Positions 1 through 10,046 are shown, counted from the first letter of the stretch. The stretch is DNA of 64,000 nt from Cyclobacterium sp. (GCF_014762705.1 NZ_JABURL010000123.1:1-64000); one strand, 5' to 3'. Translations and numbers: made by a program. Notes: generated by a model not told the origin, from the sequence alone.

Positions 1-924
1 AAAAATTTGTACAGGACCACAAGCAACCTGCATCGCCATGTTCAGCTCATCTTTACCTCCAAAGGGATCATTGTCATCGATCCCATTATATGAGGGATGA
101 TTGGGGTTATAAATAAAATTTTTATTTGGCCTGCTGGGATCGTCAAGGGTAGGAATATCATATTTCACCTGCCTGCCTGAAATTGGATCAATCTTCGTTG
201 CTAATGCCTCTATTGCGTCAAGGTCTACACTCAATATAGCTGCTCCTAAAGCATATTCTGTAATGTAAGTAAAGTTTTTGGAAGGTGCGCCTGCATTTGT
301 AAATCCTCCACTGGTCACCAATAAAAAGGGCTTTCCATTAATCAAAGTATGCTCAAGCCCATTTGTGGAATGATTTTCCTCAGACCTTGGCAGTCCCCTT
401 ACCAGATCGATTACATCCCAGGCAGAACCAGTCCAGGTTAGCCTGGTGATGGTGCCTGAGTTGGTATCAAGCCCCTTATCTCCACTGGGTCCGCCCCACT
501 TGGGATCACTAGAAGAAACATAAATTATAGGATTAGAGGCCGAACCGGCTACTGTTAACCCAGTTATTTGGCGTTTATTCCTATTATCAAAAGCAGGATT
601 GCCGTTGTCGTCAAAATTTGGAATTTCTTTTACTGCTGTTAAAACCTCAGCACCAATAACCTCATATTGATTCGTCCCAATTTTTAAAATGGTATATATT
701 TTTATGGTCCCATCAATCTGAGAAACGTATAGCCGCTCATCCGGACCAAATTTAAGCGAGGTCCCATTTGAAATGGGACTGAAGCTATTAAATTTTAATG
801 CAGTTTGGTCAAAACTAACACTTTGACCTATCGCCCTGTGGTTCAATAGTAACCCTACTATCAAAACTAAAAAAAATAGGGAAAAAGATGAGGATTTTTT
901 TTTCGCAAAACAGCCCATTTTCAT
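1..924 (-). CDS. Sorbosone/glucose dehydrogenase-like secreted beta-propeller protein, 5' part
   Basis: The gene runs off the left edge; 308 codons of its N-terminal part are present. The first ATG (924) starts a signal peptide with a lysine-rich N-region, a hydrophobic core (about residues 13-27) and an A-I-G-Q cleavage region. The rest resembles the quinoprotein glucose/sorbosone dehydrogenase fold: KFGPDERLYVSQIDGTI is a typical propeller blade, and RSEENHSTNGLEHT resembles the family's active-site histidine region. Such proteins in Bacteroidota are often large, with malectin-like or T9SS sorting domains at the C-terminus, but that end lies outside the window. It probably oxidises a sugar or binds carbohydrate in the periplasm or on the surface (inference). 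A second in-frame ATG lies two codons later. Confidence 0.8.
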   Translation of the reverse strand, partial: MKMGCFAKKKSSSFSLFFLVLIVGLLLNHRAIGQSVSFDQTALKFNSFSPISNGTSLKFGPDERLYVSQIDGTIKIYTILKIGTNQYEVIGAEVLTAVKEIPNFDDNGNPAFDNRNKRQITGLTVAGSASNPIIYVSSSDPKWGGPSGDKGLDTNSGTITRLTWTGSAWDVIDLVRGLPRSEENHSTNGLEHTLINGKPFLLVTSGGFTNAGAPSKNFTYITEYALGAAILSVDLDAIEALATKIDPISGRQVKYDIPTLDDPSRPNKNFIYNPNHPSYNGIDDNDPFGGKDELNMAMQVACGPVQIF

Positions 925-1436
925 TAGAATTATGGTATAACTAGATCTTAACCTGGAATTTAAATTTGGAATAAAACCTCATTGTCAATTTAAAGCAATT
1001 TAAGCAAAAAAATTAATTAACCAACATTTTTATGTTCTTTAAATTCATTTTTGTGTATTTTAACTACCTATTGCTTTGAAGGCTTGTTAAAATAAACCAA
1101 TAGCCATGAAAAAAATTTCAGTCCATTCATGAATATTATCAATTATTCTATTTTCAATCATAATCGCAGGTGTATAATTATATTTTATCAATCAATTATT
1201 CAACTATATAGCTCGCAAATACCGATAAATAGATTCGTTTGTCTGAAAGAAGGAAAAGGAGATAAACCCATTGTCGGTGGTTGAAAAATTGAAAATGCCA
1301 GGCAAGCATACCCCCTTTACATAAAAGGAATTACCCTATCACTAAACGCATTGGTAACGACCATTAAAGTTGCTTTTGGAATTGAGGCAGCAGGATGAAA
1401 AAATGGGAAGAATCCGCACATTGGAGGAATTTACGC
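925..1436. other. Intergenic region, no gene supported
   Basis: This 512-base AT-rich gap separates the start of the left-edge gene from the stop of the GMC oxidoreductase gene. It should contain the promoter of the former and the 3' end of the latter. No strong hairpin terminator, no clear TAnnTTTG box and no convincing small gene were seen. The short open frames reaching into the GMC gene lie antisense to it. Confidence 0.6.
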
Positions 1437-3125
1437 CTACATGTCCCCTCTTTTCAATGCCTTCACCGCATGGTCTACCGCTCTGGCGGTAAAGGCCATG
1501 TAGGTCAGACTGGGGTTTTGGGTGCCGGTAGAGGTCATGGATGCTCCATCTGTCACATATACATTGGGGCAGGCATGCATCTGATGGAATTTTCCAAGCA
1601 GGGAGGTTTCAGGGTCTTTCCCCATGCGCACTCCGCCCATTTCATGAATATCCAATCCTGGTGCCTGCCTGCTGTCATTTTGCCGGATGTTTTTGCATCC
1701 GGCGCTCTCCAGCATTTCGGCTCCCTGGTCTAAAAAGTCACGCAGGGATTTTTCATCATTTTCATCGTAGCCCACATCCACACGTAGCTGAGGCATGCCC
1801 CAGTCGTCTTTTTGGCTTTGGTCAAGGTAAACCCGATTGTTTAATTTGGGAATGGTCTCCCCCTGCATCATCATGTATACTCCCCAGGGTCCGGCCTCCG
1901 AATTAGCCTCCTTAAAATCCGGGCCGAAATCTTCATTTCTGGCAGCTCCCCAGCCTCCGCGTCCTGCGGAATAAAAACTCATGTATCCGCGCAAAAAATC
2001 CATCTCCTGCCTTTTGACATTCCTGAAATTCGGCAACATGACAGCGGTAGGCCTCCTTCCATAATAGTAGGAATCCAGGTGGCCGTCCATGCGGGCAGAT
2101 AATGACCCGCGGTAATTGTGAAATGCAATATGGGTACCCAACAGACCATTGTCATTCCCCAAACCGTTTGGAAAGCGCTCTGATCTGGAATTCAACAATA
2201 TCAGGTTAGAATTCATTGCCGAGGCATTGACGAAAATTACTTTGGCAAAATATTCCGTGGTCTCTTTGGAAAGGGCATCAACGATGCGGACTCCCGTCAC
2301 CTTTCCCTGGGCATTGTCATAAATTAAGGAATGTGCCACAGAATGGGGCCTGAGTGTCAAATTCCCTGTTGCAGCTGCAGCAGGCAAGGTAGATGCATTG
2401 GAACTGAAATAGGCCCCAAATGGACAGCCTCGCTGGCAAAGGCTCCGTGCCATACACTGTCCCCTGCCCTGGGTTGTATGGTGCGGCTGTGGTTCCGTCA
2501 GGTGGGCACAGCGCCCAATCACAAATTTCCGGTCCGGATACGCACCTAAGATACGTTCCTGAACCAGCCTTTCCACCTTGTTCATTTCCCAGGGGGGCAA
2601 AAACTCTCCATCAGGTAAAGTTTCCAGGCCGTCTTTATTCCCACTAACACCAATAAACCTTTCCACATAGCTATACCATGGGGCGATATCCTCGTATCGA
2701 ATGGGCCAATCTACGGCAAACCCATCCCTCTCTGGCCCTTCAAAATCATATTTACTCCAGCGCTGCACCTGCCGGGCCCATAGCAGGGACTTGCCGCCAA
2801 CCTGATATCCCCTGATCCAGTCAAAGGGCTTGTCCTGAATATAGGGGTGCTCCTTGTCTTTGACAAAAAAGTGATCTGCATCGTCTTTAAAAGCATAACA
2901 ACGGGAAACCACCGGATTTTCCTGGCGAAGCTCCAGAGGCAATTGACCCCTAAGTGGAAATTCCCAGGGAGGGGTATGCATGGTTGGATAGTCGTCCTTG
3001 TGCGTCACATTCCTTCCCCGCTCAAGAACAAGTGTTTTTAAACCTTTTTCGCACAATTCCTTTGCAGCCCAGCCTCCACTGATTCCCGAGCCAATAACGA
3101 TGGCATCATAAGTATGATCATTCAT
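1437..3125 (-). CDS. GMC family FAD-dependent oxidoreductase
   Basis: 562 residues. It is a flavoprotein of the glucose-methanol-choline family that probably oxidises a sugar or polyol alcohol group. The N-terminal Rossmann motif GSGISGG (about residues 12-18) binds FAD. The segment GGKSLLWARQ is a GMC signature. A cysteine-rich stretch, CMARSLCQRGCPFGA, lies mid-protein. The C-terminal domain carries HEMGGVRMG and TQNPSLT, which supply the His and Asn catalytic pair. There is no signal peptide, unlike some relatives exported with a small Tat-dependent subunit, and no gluconate-dehydrogenase subunit 3 gene lies beside it. It starts 10 bases after the stop of the upstream permease gene, so the two are probably co-transcribed. 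The substrate cannot be read from the sequence. Confidence 0.9.
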   Translation of the reverse strand: MNDHTYDAIVIGSGISGGWAAKELCEKGLKTLVLERGRNVTHKDDYPTMHTPPWEFPLRGQLPLELRQENPVVSRCYAFKDDADHFFVKDKEHPYIQDKPFDWIRGYQVGGKSLLWARQVQRWSKYDFEGPERDGFAVDWPIRYEDIAPWYSYVERFIGVSGNKDGLETLPDGEFLPPWEMNKVERLVQERILGAYPDRKFVIGRCAHLTEPQPHHTTQGRGQCMARSLCQRGCPFGAYFSSNASTLPAAAATGNLTLRPHSVAHSLIYDNAQGKVTGVRIVDALSKETTEYFAKVIFVNASAMNSNLILLNSRSERFPNGLGNDNGLLGTHIAFHNYRGSLSARMDGHLDSYYYGRRPTAVMLPNFRNVKRQEMDFLRGYMSFYSAGRGGWGAARNEDFGPDFKEANSEAGPWGVYMMMQGETIPKLNNRVYLDQSQKDDWGMPQLRVDVGYDENDEKSLRDFLDQGAEMLESAGCKNIRQNDSRQAPGLDIHEMGGVRMGKDPETSLLGKFHQMHACPNVYVTDGASMTSTGTQNPSLTYMAFTARAVDHAVKALKRGDM

Positions 3126-3135
3126 GGTAATTCAA

Positions 3136-4380
3136 TTATTCATAACGCAATGATTCTATGGGGTCCAATCGGCTGGCTTTGTAGGCGGGTAACATCCCGG
3201 AAAACAAGCCCACCAAAACACATACGACAAAGGCAAAAATTATCCAGACCCATGGAATCAAAAAACCTCCAGGACCCACTGAATTCCCTACCAGATTTCC
3301 GATACCGATCCCCATTAATACTCCCAAAATTCCTCCAAGAACACAGATCACTATGGCTTCTATCAGAAATTGCTGTCTAATCCGCTGAGGCGTCGCTCCC
3401 AGGGCCTTTCGGATCCCGATTTCCCTTGTTCTTTCGGTTACGGATACCAACATGATATTCATCAGGCCAATGGCTGCCCCGAGCAAAGTGATAAACCCGA
3501 TGCCAAAGCCCCCGATCCTGAGAAATCCTGCGATCTCCTCCAAACTTTCTCCCAGGGTTTGGGATTTTACCACTTCAAAGGAATCCTCCATACCAATGGC
3601 ATCCTCACGGATGGAACGCATGATGCCTGTTGCCTGCCCCATTTCATAATCAAGTTTCAACGGGTCTTTTCCTGCCACCGTGATGGTATACCGAAAGGTG
3701 CCTCTTTGATCCAGGTTTCTCGCATTGAGGATGGGAATGACAATGGCCCTGTCTGCACCTGAATCTCCACCTACCCCTCCTTGTTTTTCCATGACGCCCA
3801 CAATCGTGTAGCGCCTGCCAAAAAAAGAGATGTAATTTCCTATGGGATTTTCCCCCTTATCGAACAAAGTACTTTGGATCTCTGTACCTATCACACAGAC
3901 ATTGTTCCCATATTGAATTTCTATGTTACTGAAATTCCTGCCTTCTTCAATACTTATTCCTTTGATCAAAAAGTAATTTTCATCCCCTCCAATGATCCGG
4001 CTATTGGGATTGGTTTCTTTGGATCCTCTTTTTACCTCAGCCGAGCCTGTCACAGAAGTGGTGATGGTGGATAAACCCCATTCGCTGTATTTGTCTTTAA
4101 AAGCCTCCGAATCCCTGTATGATATATTTGGATAATTTTTTGGCGCAACCCCGGAGGTGGTAGCCCTTCCTCCAGAGAATCTTTTGCCCCGCACATCAAA
4201 ATTATTTGCGCCAAACCCGGAAAGACTTTCCTCAATCTGGGCCTTCATGGCATCTATTGCCGTCAACATGCCTACCAGGGAAGTAATGCCTATAGCAATG
4301 ATCAAACCAGTCAAAATTGTCCGTAATAGATTGGTTTTTACCGACCGGAAGGCCTCACGTATATTTTCGATCAAATTCAT
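3136..4380 (-). CDS. ABC transporter permease, MacB/FtsX type
   Basis: 414 residues with the layout of MacB-like permeases: one N-terminal membrane segment (about residues 20-42), a large periplasmic MacB core domain, then three membrane segments in the last 130 residues. The FtsX-domain signature [18 protein letters not shown] lies before the third segment, and the protein ends with [17 protein letters not shown], typical of the family. Such proteins transmit force from a cytoplasmic ATPase to periplasmic partners and do not form a channel. No ATPase or adaptor gene lies next to it, which is unusual. The partner is either encoded elsewhere or shared. It lies directly upstream of the GMC oxidoreductase gene on the same strand. 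Confidence 0.9.
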   Translation of the reverse strand: MNLIENIREAFRSVKTNLLRTILTGLIIAIGITSLVGMLTAIDAMKAQIEESLSGFGANNFDVRGKRFSGGRATTSGVAPKNYPNISYRDSEAFKDKYSEWGLSTITTSVTGSAEVKRGSKETNPNSRIIGGDENYFLIKGISIEEGRNFSNIEIQYGNNVCVIGTEIQSTLFDKGENPIGNYISFFGRRYTIVGVMEKQGGVGGDSGADRAIVIPILNARNLDQRGTFRYTITVAGKDPLKLDYEMGQATGIMRSIREDAIGMEDSFEVVKSQTLGESLEEIAGFLRIGGFGIGFITLLGAAIGLMNIMLVSVTERTREIGIRKALGATPQRIRQQFLIEAIVICVLGGILGVLMGIGIGNLVGNSVGPGGFLIPWVWIIFAFVVCVLVGLFSGMLPAYKASRLDPIESLRYE

Positions 4381-4492
4381 GCTTTGTCCGTAAATGGCCG
4401 CTTTTATAAATATGGATCAACTATTTCGATAATATTAACCATTTATTGTTTTTGCACAAAGGAATTCAGAGAATTTAACTTTTTAACTCCTT

Positions 4493-5104
4493 TTAATGCA
4501 TCCGGTCTCCCCTGATAGCCAAATGCTCCATCACTCCTTTTTCAAAGGCCAGCCATTCTGCCCAGCGTTGATCCACCTTGCCCGGATCATTATAGGATTT
4601 TGCCAGTTGTATGAAATTTACGTAATGACCGGCTTCGGAAATCATCAATTCGTGATAAAACTGTTTCAACTCCTCATCGGCCAGATTTTTCCAAAGAATT
4701 TTGAAACGCTCACAGGAGCGGGCCTCAATCAGCGCATTCATCAGCAAATGCTCCGTCAATTGGTCTGTCCTGCTACCGCCCTTCCGCACAAAACTTTGCA
4801 ACTGCAGCACATATTCATCCTTTCTGGGGAATCCAAATTTATACCCCCGCTTTCGGATTTGCTCCATGACTGATTCAAAATGCGCCCACTCCTCAGCAAC
4901 TACAGGAACAAGAACATCCACCATCCGGTCATATTCCGGGAATTTGATAATCAGGGAAATGCAGGAGGAAGCTGCTTTCTGTTCGCAATAGGCATGATCC
5001 ACCAATATCTCTTCCAGGCTCATTTTCGCTACATCCACCCAGCGGGGATCGGTGGGCAATTGTAGCCGCAACATTTTTTGCTTTGTCGATTCCTGCCAAT
5101 CCAT
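4493..5104 (-). CDS. miaE: tRNA 2-methylthio-N6-isopentenyladenosine hydroxylase MiaE
   Basis: 203 residues from the ATG at 5104; a TTG two codons earlier is less likely. MiaE is a ferritin-like non-haem diiron oxygenase that hydroxylates the isopentenyl group of ms2i6A37 in tRNA. Iron-ligand motifs are visible: E-x-x-x-x-H-A-Y-C-E-Q-K early, EEWAH (about 71-75), EARSCERF, and EAGHYVNF late, matching two E-x-x-H pairs plus bridging glutamates. Length fits the family. It begins 8 bases after the porin stop, as the third gene of an lpxK-porin-miaE cluster. The reaction needs oxygen, consistent with an aerobic host (inference). Confidence 0.88.
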   Translation of the reverse strand: MDWQESTKQKMLRLQLPTDPRWVDVAKMSLEEILVDHAYCEQKAASSCISLIIKFPEYDRMVDVLVPVVAEEWAHFESVMEQIRKRGYKFGFPRKDEYVLQLQSFVRKGGSRTDQLTEHLLMNALIEARSCERFKILWKNLADEELKQFYHELMISEAGHYVNFIQLAKSYNDPGKVDQRWAEWLAFEKGVMEHLAIRGDRMH

Positions 5105-5112
5105 ATTCAAAT

Positions 5113-7023
5113 TTAATCAAAGAAATACCAACTGATTCCCAGGTCCAGCATATTTTTTAAACCCGTATAACCGGGTGTTACGAAGTAGCCATCATTCTCC
5201 AGGTACCCTGCATTCAGGTGATTGTACCTGAAAAGCACCCTGGTGCGGTTGATCCTAAAGTTTAAAAAAGCGTCTACCACCGGATAAGCATAAACATTGA
5301 AATCATTCTGCAGGTAAAATTGCTGGGTGGAGGGCATGTAGGCGGGCGCGAAATTATCTGAGCGGTACCTTACTTCCAGCCCCAACTGCACATACACGTT
5401 TTCATCAAATAAGGGGCCGTCAAAAAACACCCTGGAATTGACAAAAACTTCAGGAATCCTGAATTTTTCAGCTGCACCACCGGTGATCAGGGTGTAATAT
5501 GCCTCAGACTGCCAGTGAAATTTACCGGCAAAGATAAAATGGGCATTCAGTCCGGGGATCACCATAAATGCTTCTGAGGAAGCTTGTTCGGGCACCTGCT
5601 CCTCATTGTAATACACATAATTGTTGATCCTGTTAATGGTAAGGTTGGGTCTTATTTTAAAATGGGTGAAATCAGCTTTAATGGTCCCTTTAATCTGATC
5701 TACCCCCGTATTGGAAAAGTCGTTGTCCCATTGGTAATGATTGCCCCGGTACCGTTCCTGGGCCAGAGTGGGCTTGTACAAAGCTTTGGTGTAACTGATA
5801 TCCAGAAAAGGGGAGATAAATAATCCGCTGACCCTGTAGCCATCGGGAATCAGGTATTCACCTTCTGCCTCAAACACCCAATTTTCATTGATCTCACCCC
5901 TCAATGCCCCACCCAGATACAACTCTGTAAATGAATTGTTGGATGAAAAAAACCTGCTGGCCATTCTTCCGGAACGAAATTTCAGGTATGCATTGTAATA
6001 GACAGGACCAAAATCCCCCTTAAAACCCATTTCATTTCTCCACTCAGAAAAATGATTGTGGTTGTTGGTGGTATCTGTTTTGCTATGCACCAGGCTGGTA
6101 TCAGAAGAGTTGAACCGGTTATCATTAAAAAAAGCCGCATCGGACGTACCCAGGTTGCTAAAAAAAGTCACTTCCTGCTTTTTCTTATCGAAAACATGAT
6201 ATATCTGCCAGCCCTTCAACAATTCGAACTCGTGATAGAGGTGGTATTCCTGTCGCAAATCAACGGCTTTGGAATTCCGAAGCCAGACTTTGGAATCCTC
6301 ATAGGTAAAATACAATGATGTAGTATCTACCTCCGGCGGGATGATCCCTCCCTGCTCGTTGACATTGTGTTTCATCCTGGAAAAACTGGCCAGGAGCCGG
6401 TACTTGCCATTTTCAGAATGGTAATTGGTATGCATTTCATAAGAATCATTGACCACATTGTTATCGTCCCTGCGCGTAGGGTTTAAGGTCTTTCTTGCGC
6501 GTATTGTGCGGTAGGCAATCCCTACATTCCAATTGGGTTTGATATTCCGGACAAATTCCACATCCAGCTTATTGCGGTTTCCGCCACCAAAAAAAGCCGC
6601 AATATGGGTATGGGGAGATTTGGTATCATAATACCTGATGCTGTCCGTGGTATTGTGGTACAGGTCATATACCTCAAAACCTGAGGTGCTGCCTATCTGT
6701 TCGGGCACATCGTAAAATATGGGCCTGGCTGCCGTTCCCAAATTTGCAAGATCCTGGTATTTGTACCAGGTGTCCGCCACGGCTTCATAATTGTGGAAGC
6801 CTGTAAGTGAAGTGTCCAACTCCATTTTTTCAAACCGGTTGTTCCTTACCGATTTTTCATAAAAATAAAGAGAAGTGTTGGGACCGTAGACCATCTTGGT
6901 AGAATCGTCCAACAAGCCTCTTCTTGGACTGTTCTCATCCTCCTCCTCCACAGTTGTTTGCTGGGCGAATAAAGGAAGCTTCCATGACAACAAAATAGCC
7001 AACACAATAAAAAAGAGTCTCAT
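5113..7023 (-). CDS. Putative outer-membrane porin (Bacteroidota putative porin family)
   Basis: 636 residues from the ATG at 7023. A TTG four codons upstream is in frame, but the ATG, one base after the lpxK stop, gives a clean signal peptide (MRLFFIVLAILL then LPLFAQQ). The mature protein begins with an acidic linker and is then rich in alternating aromatic and polar beta-strand segments, ending in an aromatic strand (GISWYFFD), as expected for an outer-membrane barrel. Composition and length match the Bacteroidota putative porin family (Porin_10-like; assigned by recall, not by search). Transport specificity is unknown. The link with lpxK suggests coordinated outer-membrane assembly. Confidence 0.8.
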   Translation of the reverse strand: MRLFFIVLAILLSWKLPLFAQQTTVEEEDENSPRRGLLDDSTKMVYGPNTSLYFYEKSVRNNRFEKMELDTSLTGFHNYEAVADTWYKYQDLANLGTAARPIFYDVPEQIGSTSGFEVYDLYHNTTDSIRYYDTKSPHTHIAAFFGGGNRNKLDVEFVRNIKPNWNVGIAYRTIRARKTLNPTRRDDNNVVNDSYEMHTNYHSENGKYRLLASFSRMKHNVNEQGGIIPPEVDTTSLYFTYEDSKVWLRNSKAVDLRQEYHLYHEFELLKGWQIYHVFDKKKQEVTFFSNLGTSDAAFFNDNRFNSSDTSLVHSKTDTTNNHNHFSEWRNEMGFKGDFGPVYYNAYLKFRSGRMASRFFSSNNSFTELYLGGALRGEINENWVFEAEGEYLIPDGYRVSGLFISPFLDISYTKALYKPTLAQERYRGNHYQWDNDFSNTGVDQIKGTIKADFTHFKIRPNLTINRINNYVYYNEEQVPEQASSEAFMVIPGLNAHFIFAGKFHWQSEAYYTLITGGAAEKFRIPEVFVNSRVFFDGPLFDENVYVQLGLEVRYRSDNFAPAYMPSTQQFYLQNDFNVYAYPVVDAFLNFRINRTRVLFRYNHLNAGYLENDGYFVTPGYTGLKNMLDLGISWYFFD

Positions 7024-7024
7024 C

Positions 7025-8092
7025 CTAATTTTCAACGACGGAATTTTTTGATTTAATCACTTCATGCACCCGACGCAGTAAATCCTGCTCATCGTTTTTC
7101 TCCATATCAACCTCTACGGGTAACGCAAAAATGGGCAAGTGCGGTAGTATTTTCAATAACTTTTTATCTCTAAGCTTTACGGCATCTTTCTCAGTGGTAA
7201 CAATTGCCGGCCGGGATTCCCTGTACTTATCACAGACATTTCTGATTTTAAGCATGTCACTTTCGGAATACCGGTGGTGATCCGGAAAAGATATGACTTC
7301 AAGCACCCTGTGATTTTTATTCAATTCATTTAACAAGGGCCGGTAATCCACTATTCCTGTGAGCAGGACCAGGTTTTTATGAAGACTCTTTTCTCCGGCC
7401 TCAATAGGGTATGGTTTGCCGTAACGCAACCCGGCAAAATAAACAGGGACTTCCTCTCGGGTATAGGCTTTTATTTTTGCGGTCATTTTTATTTTTTCCT
7501 CAGGTGAAAGGATATCGGGGCATTTGGTTACGACCACTGCATCTGCCCTGTTGGCATTTTTCCTTCCCTCGCGGAGCCTGCCCATAGGCAAAAGGAAATC
7601 TTCGTAAAATGGTTGTTCGTAAGTAGTCAATAACACATACAAATCTGCTTTCAGGTAGCGGTGTTGGTAAGCGTCATCCAGCAATATGCCCTGCACCCCA
7701 TCCTCTACCGCCAAAATCATTGGGATGGCCAGTATTCTTTCTTCTCCTACTGCTACCCGAACATGGTCTTTAAATTTAGAAAATATCTGAAAAGGCTCAT
7801 CTCCAATTTCTGATGGGCCTACCGTATCATCAGCAAGAATAAACCCCCTTGTTTTGCGACCGTATCCCCTGCTCAATACGGCAAGATTTACCTTTGGAGA
7901 CAGGTGTTTGATCAAAAATTCTATGAAGGGTGTTTTGCCCGTCCCTCCCACGGCAAGGTTTCCTGCCACAATGGTAGGCACCTCAAATTGCTGACTTCTT
8001 TTTATTCCCGCATCGAACAAATGGTTTCGAAAGGCAGTGATTCCCCCGTAAAGCAAAGCAAAAGGAAATAACAAAAAGTCAGGGAAGCGCAT
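7025..8092 (-). CDS. lpxK: Tetraacyldisaccharide 4'-kinase LpxK
   Basis: 355 residues. LpxK phosphorylates the 4' position of the lipid A disaccharide at the inner membrane. A short N-terminal hydrophobic helix anchors the protein. The P-loop GNLAVGGTGKTPF (residues 44-56) follows in the LpxK-typical place. Further conserved blocks are LSRGYGRKTRGF, GDEPF and ILLDDAYQHR, which carries catalytic acidic residues. Length is normal for the Bacteroidota form. It is the first gene of the minus-strand cluster with the porin and miaE, and diverges from the Nif3-like gene across only 44 bases, so two promoters must share that gap or overlap the coding ends. Confidence 0.95.
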   Translation of the reverse strand: MRFPDFLLFPFALLYGGITAFRNHLFDAGIKRSQQFEVPTIVAGNLAVGGTGKTPFIEFLIKHLSPKVNLAVLSRGYGRKTRGFILADDTVGPSEIGDEPFQIFSKFKDHVRVAVGEERILAIPMILAVEDGVQGILLDDAYQHRYLKADLYVLLTTYEQPFYEDFLLPMGRLREGRKNANRADAVVVTKCPDILSPEEKIKMTAKIKAYTREEVPVYFAGLRYGKPYPIEAGEKSLHKNLVLLTGIVDYRPLLNELNKNHRVLEVISFPDHHRYSESDMLKIRNVCDKYRESRPAIVTTEKDAVKLRDKKLLKILPHLPIFALPVEVDMEKNDEQDLLRRVHEVIKSKNSVVEN

Positions 8093-8136
8093 TGTGGTTT
8101 TTTTTGTAGTTTTGATTGAAAAACAAAAGCAAATAT

Positions 8137-9237
8137 ATGGTTTATTTGATTAAGGATATCATTTCTCATTTAGAATCCATTGCCCCACCCGCTTACCAGG
8201 AAAGCTATGACAATTCCCAATTACTGGTGGGTAACCCTGAAAGCCCTGTGGAAGGCATTCTCTGTGCGCTCGATGTCACAGAAGCTGTGGTGGAAGAGGC
8301 CAAAAGCAAAGGGTGTAACCTGATCATTGCCCACCATCCCATCCTATTTAAAGGGCTCAAAAGCCTTACAGGGAAAAATTATGTAGAAAGGACCGTCATT
8401 AAAGCCATAAAAGAGGATATTGCCATCTATGCCATCCACACCAACCTGGATGCGGTAGATCAGGGGGTTAACCAAAAAATCGCTCAAAAAATCGGCCTTT
8501 CCGATACAAAAATACTGGCCCCGAAAAAAGGTGTATTGACCAAATTGACAACCTTTATTCCGAAAGGAAATGCAGACGAAGTCCTTCAAGCCTTGTATAA
8601 AGCCGGTGCGGGCATTATTGGCAACTACGCGCATTGCAGTTTTCAAACTGAGGGTCAGGGCAGCTTCCTTCCCATGGAAAATGCCCAGCCCAGTATAGGA
8701 TCCAAGGGAAAAGAAGAAATGGTGACAGAAAAAAGAGTGGAATTGATGTTTCCCAGTCACCTCCAATCAAAAATCATTCATGAACTGAAAGTGGCTCATC
8801 CCTACGAGGAGGTGGCTTATTACCTGCATCCCCTGGAAAATGAGCACCAGGATGTAGGTTCGGGCATGATCGGACAACTGCCGGAGCCCCTGTCGGGAAT
8901 GGATTTTCTGGAGCATCTTAAAAAATCCATGGGACTACAAGTATTGAAACATACGGCTATTTTGGACAAAAAAGTAAGCAAGGTAGCTCTTTGCGGAGGG
9001 GCTGGAATATTTCTATTGGGCAGGGCAATAAAATCAGGAGCCGATGTGTTTGTTACGGCAGATGTTAAGTATCACGATTTCTTTGAAGCGGATCAGCAGA
9101 TTTTACTGACTGACATTGGGCATTATGAAAGTGAAATTTACACAAAAGAACTTTTAAAAGATTTATTGTCGCAAAAATTTAGTAATATTGCAACCTATTT
9201 GACAAATATAGTTACAAATCCAATAAGTTACCTTTAG
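8137..9237 (+). CDS. Nif3-like dinuclear metal center protein (YbgI/NIF3 family)
   Basis: 366 residues from the ATG at 8137; an in-frame TTG at 8116 would add seven residues not typical of the family. The N-terminal half carries NIF3 metal-binding blocks: YDNSQLLVG, then IIAHHPILFKGLK and IHTNLDAVDQGVN. The C-terminal part has GGAGIFLLGRAIKSGADVFV, TADVKYHDFFEA and DIGHYESE. Between them is the inserted domain found in longer bacterial members (about residues 125-240). The family is often annotated as GTP cyclohydrolase I type 2, but its true role is unsettled. The stop is followed three bases later by the zinc-ribbon gene, a neighbour widely kept with Nif3. Confidence 0.92.
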   Translation: MVYLIKDIISHLESIAPPAYQESYDNSQLLVGNPESPVEGILCALDVTEAVVEEAKSKGCNLIIAHHPILFKGLKSLTGKNYVERTVIKAIKEDIAIYAIHTNLDAVDQGVNQKIAQKIGLSDTKILAPKKGVLTKLTTFIPKGNADEVLQALYKAGAGIIGNYAHCSFQTEGQGSFLPMENAQPSIGSKGKEEMVTEKRVELMFPSHLQSKIIHELKVAHPYEEVAYYLHPLENEHQDVGSGMIGQLPEPLSGMDFLEHLKKSMGLQVLKHTAILDKKVSKVALCGGAGIFLLGRAIKSGADVFVTADVKYHDFFEADQQILLTDIGHYESEIYTKELLKDLLSQKFSNIATYLTNIVTNPISYL

Positions 9238-9240
9238 TAA

Positions 9241-10008
9241 ATGGAAAGTCCGGTCGCACAAAAACTAGAAGCTATTCTTAATCTTCAAAATATTGATTCC
9301 CGTTTAGATGCTATTTTTAAGGTGAGGGGAGCCCTTCCCGAAGAAGTCCAGGATTTGGAAGATGAAATCATCGGCTATGAAACACGGTTGAGCAAATTCA
9401 ATTCTGATATATCGGCAACAGAGGATGAGATCAAAAAGCACAAAGATGCCATCAAGGAGTCTGAAAAACTGATCAAAAAATATCAGGATCAGCAGATGAA
9501 TGTGAGAAACAACCGGGAATACGATGCCATTACCAAAGAATTGGAATTACAGGATCTTGAAATTCAAGTCTCCAAAAAGAAAATAGCTGAAGCACAAATT
9601 AGAATCGAGGAAAAACAAAAAGACATTTCCGATCTGAACGAAATCCTGAAAGACAGGCAAAATGACCTCGATCAGAAAAAAGGAGAATTGGATACCATAG
9701 TTTCAGAAAGTGAAACAGAAGAGAAAAAGCTCCGAAACGAAAGGGAAAAAGCTGCCAAAAAAGTAGAAGACCGGTTGATCAAGTCTTATGACAAAATCAG
9801 AAACAACGCAAAGAACGGTCTGGCAGTGGTCCTGGTAAAGAGGGGAGCCTGTGGTGGATGTTTCAATATAGTACCCCCTCAGCGGCAAGCTGAAATCAGG
9901 GAAAGGAAAAAAATCATTGTCTGCGAACACTGCGGAAGGATACTGGCAGGTGTAGAAGATGAAATCGTGGAAGAGCCAACGCCTAAAAGAAAAAGATCAA
10001 AAGCTTAA
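9241..10008 (+). CDS. Coiled-coil protein with C-terminal C4-type zinc ribbon
   Basis: 255 residues. Residues about 10-175 form a long charged heptad-rich coiled coil. A short basic linker follows, then a zinc ribbon with two CxxC knuckles (GACGGC and VCEHCG). This is the bacterial protein family with an RNA-binding-like zinc ribbon commonly found beside Nif3. Proteins of this type have been tied to ribosome or nucleic-acid interactions, but no catalytic residues are visible here. It starts three bases after the Nif3 stop, so the two are certainly co-transcribed, and a strong hairpin terminator follows 12 bases after its stop. Confidence 0.9.
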   Translation: MESPVAQKLEAILNLQNIDSRLDAIFKVRGALPEEVQDLEDEIIGYETRLSKFNSDISATEDEIKKHKDAIKESEKLIKKYQDQQMNVRNNREYDAITKELELQDLEIQVSKKKIAEAQIRIEEKQKDISDLNEILKDRQNDLDQKKGELDTIVSESETEEKKLRNEREKAAKKVEDRLIKSYDKIRNNAKNGLAVVLVKRGACGGCFNIVPPQRQAEIRERKKIIVCEHCGRILAGVEDEIVEEPTPKRKRSKA

Positions 10009-10020
10009 ATCAATTTATAT

Positions 10021-10046
10021 AAACCGGATAAATCCGGTTTTTTTTT
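10021..10046 (+). terminator. Rho-independent terminator after the Nif3/zinc-ribbon pair
   Basis: A perfect 8-bp stem, AAACCGGA with TCCGGTTT, closes a 4-base loop and runs straight into nine T residues. It sits 12 bases past the zinc-ribbon stop. Confidence 0.88.

Noticed and set aside
1541-1906. Plus-strand open frames inside the GMC gene
   Set aside because: They lie antisense to a well-supported enzyme and have no protein-like features.
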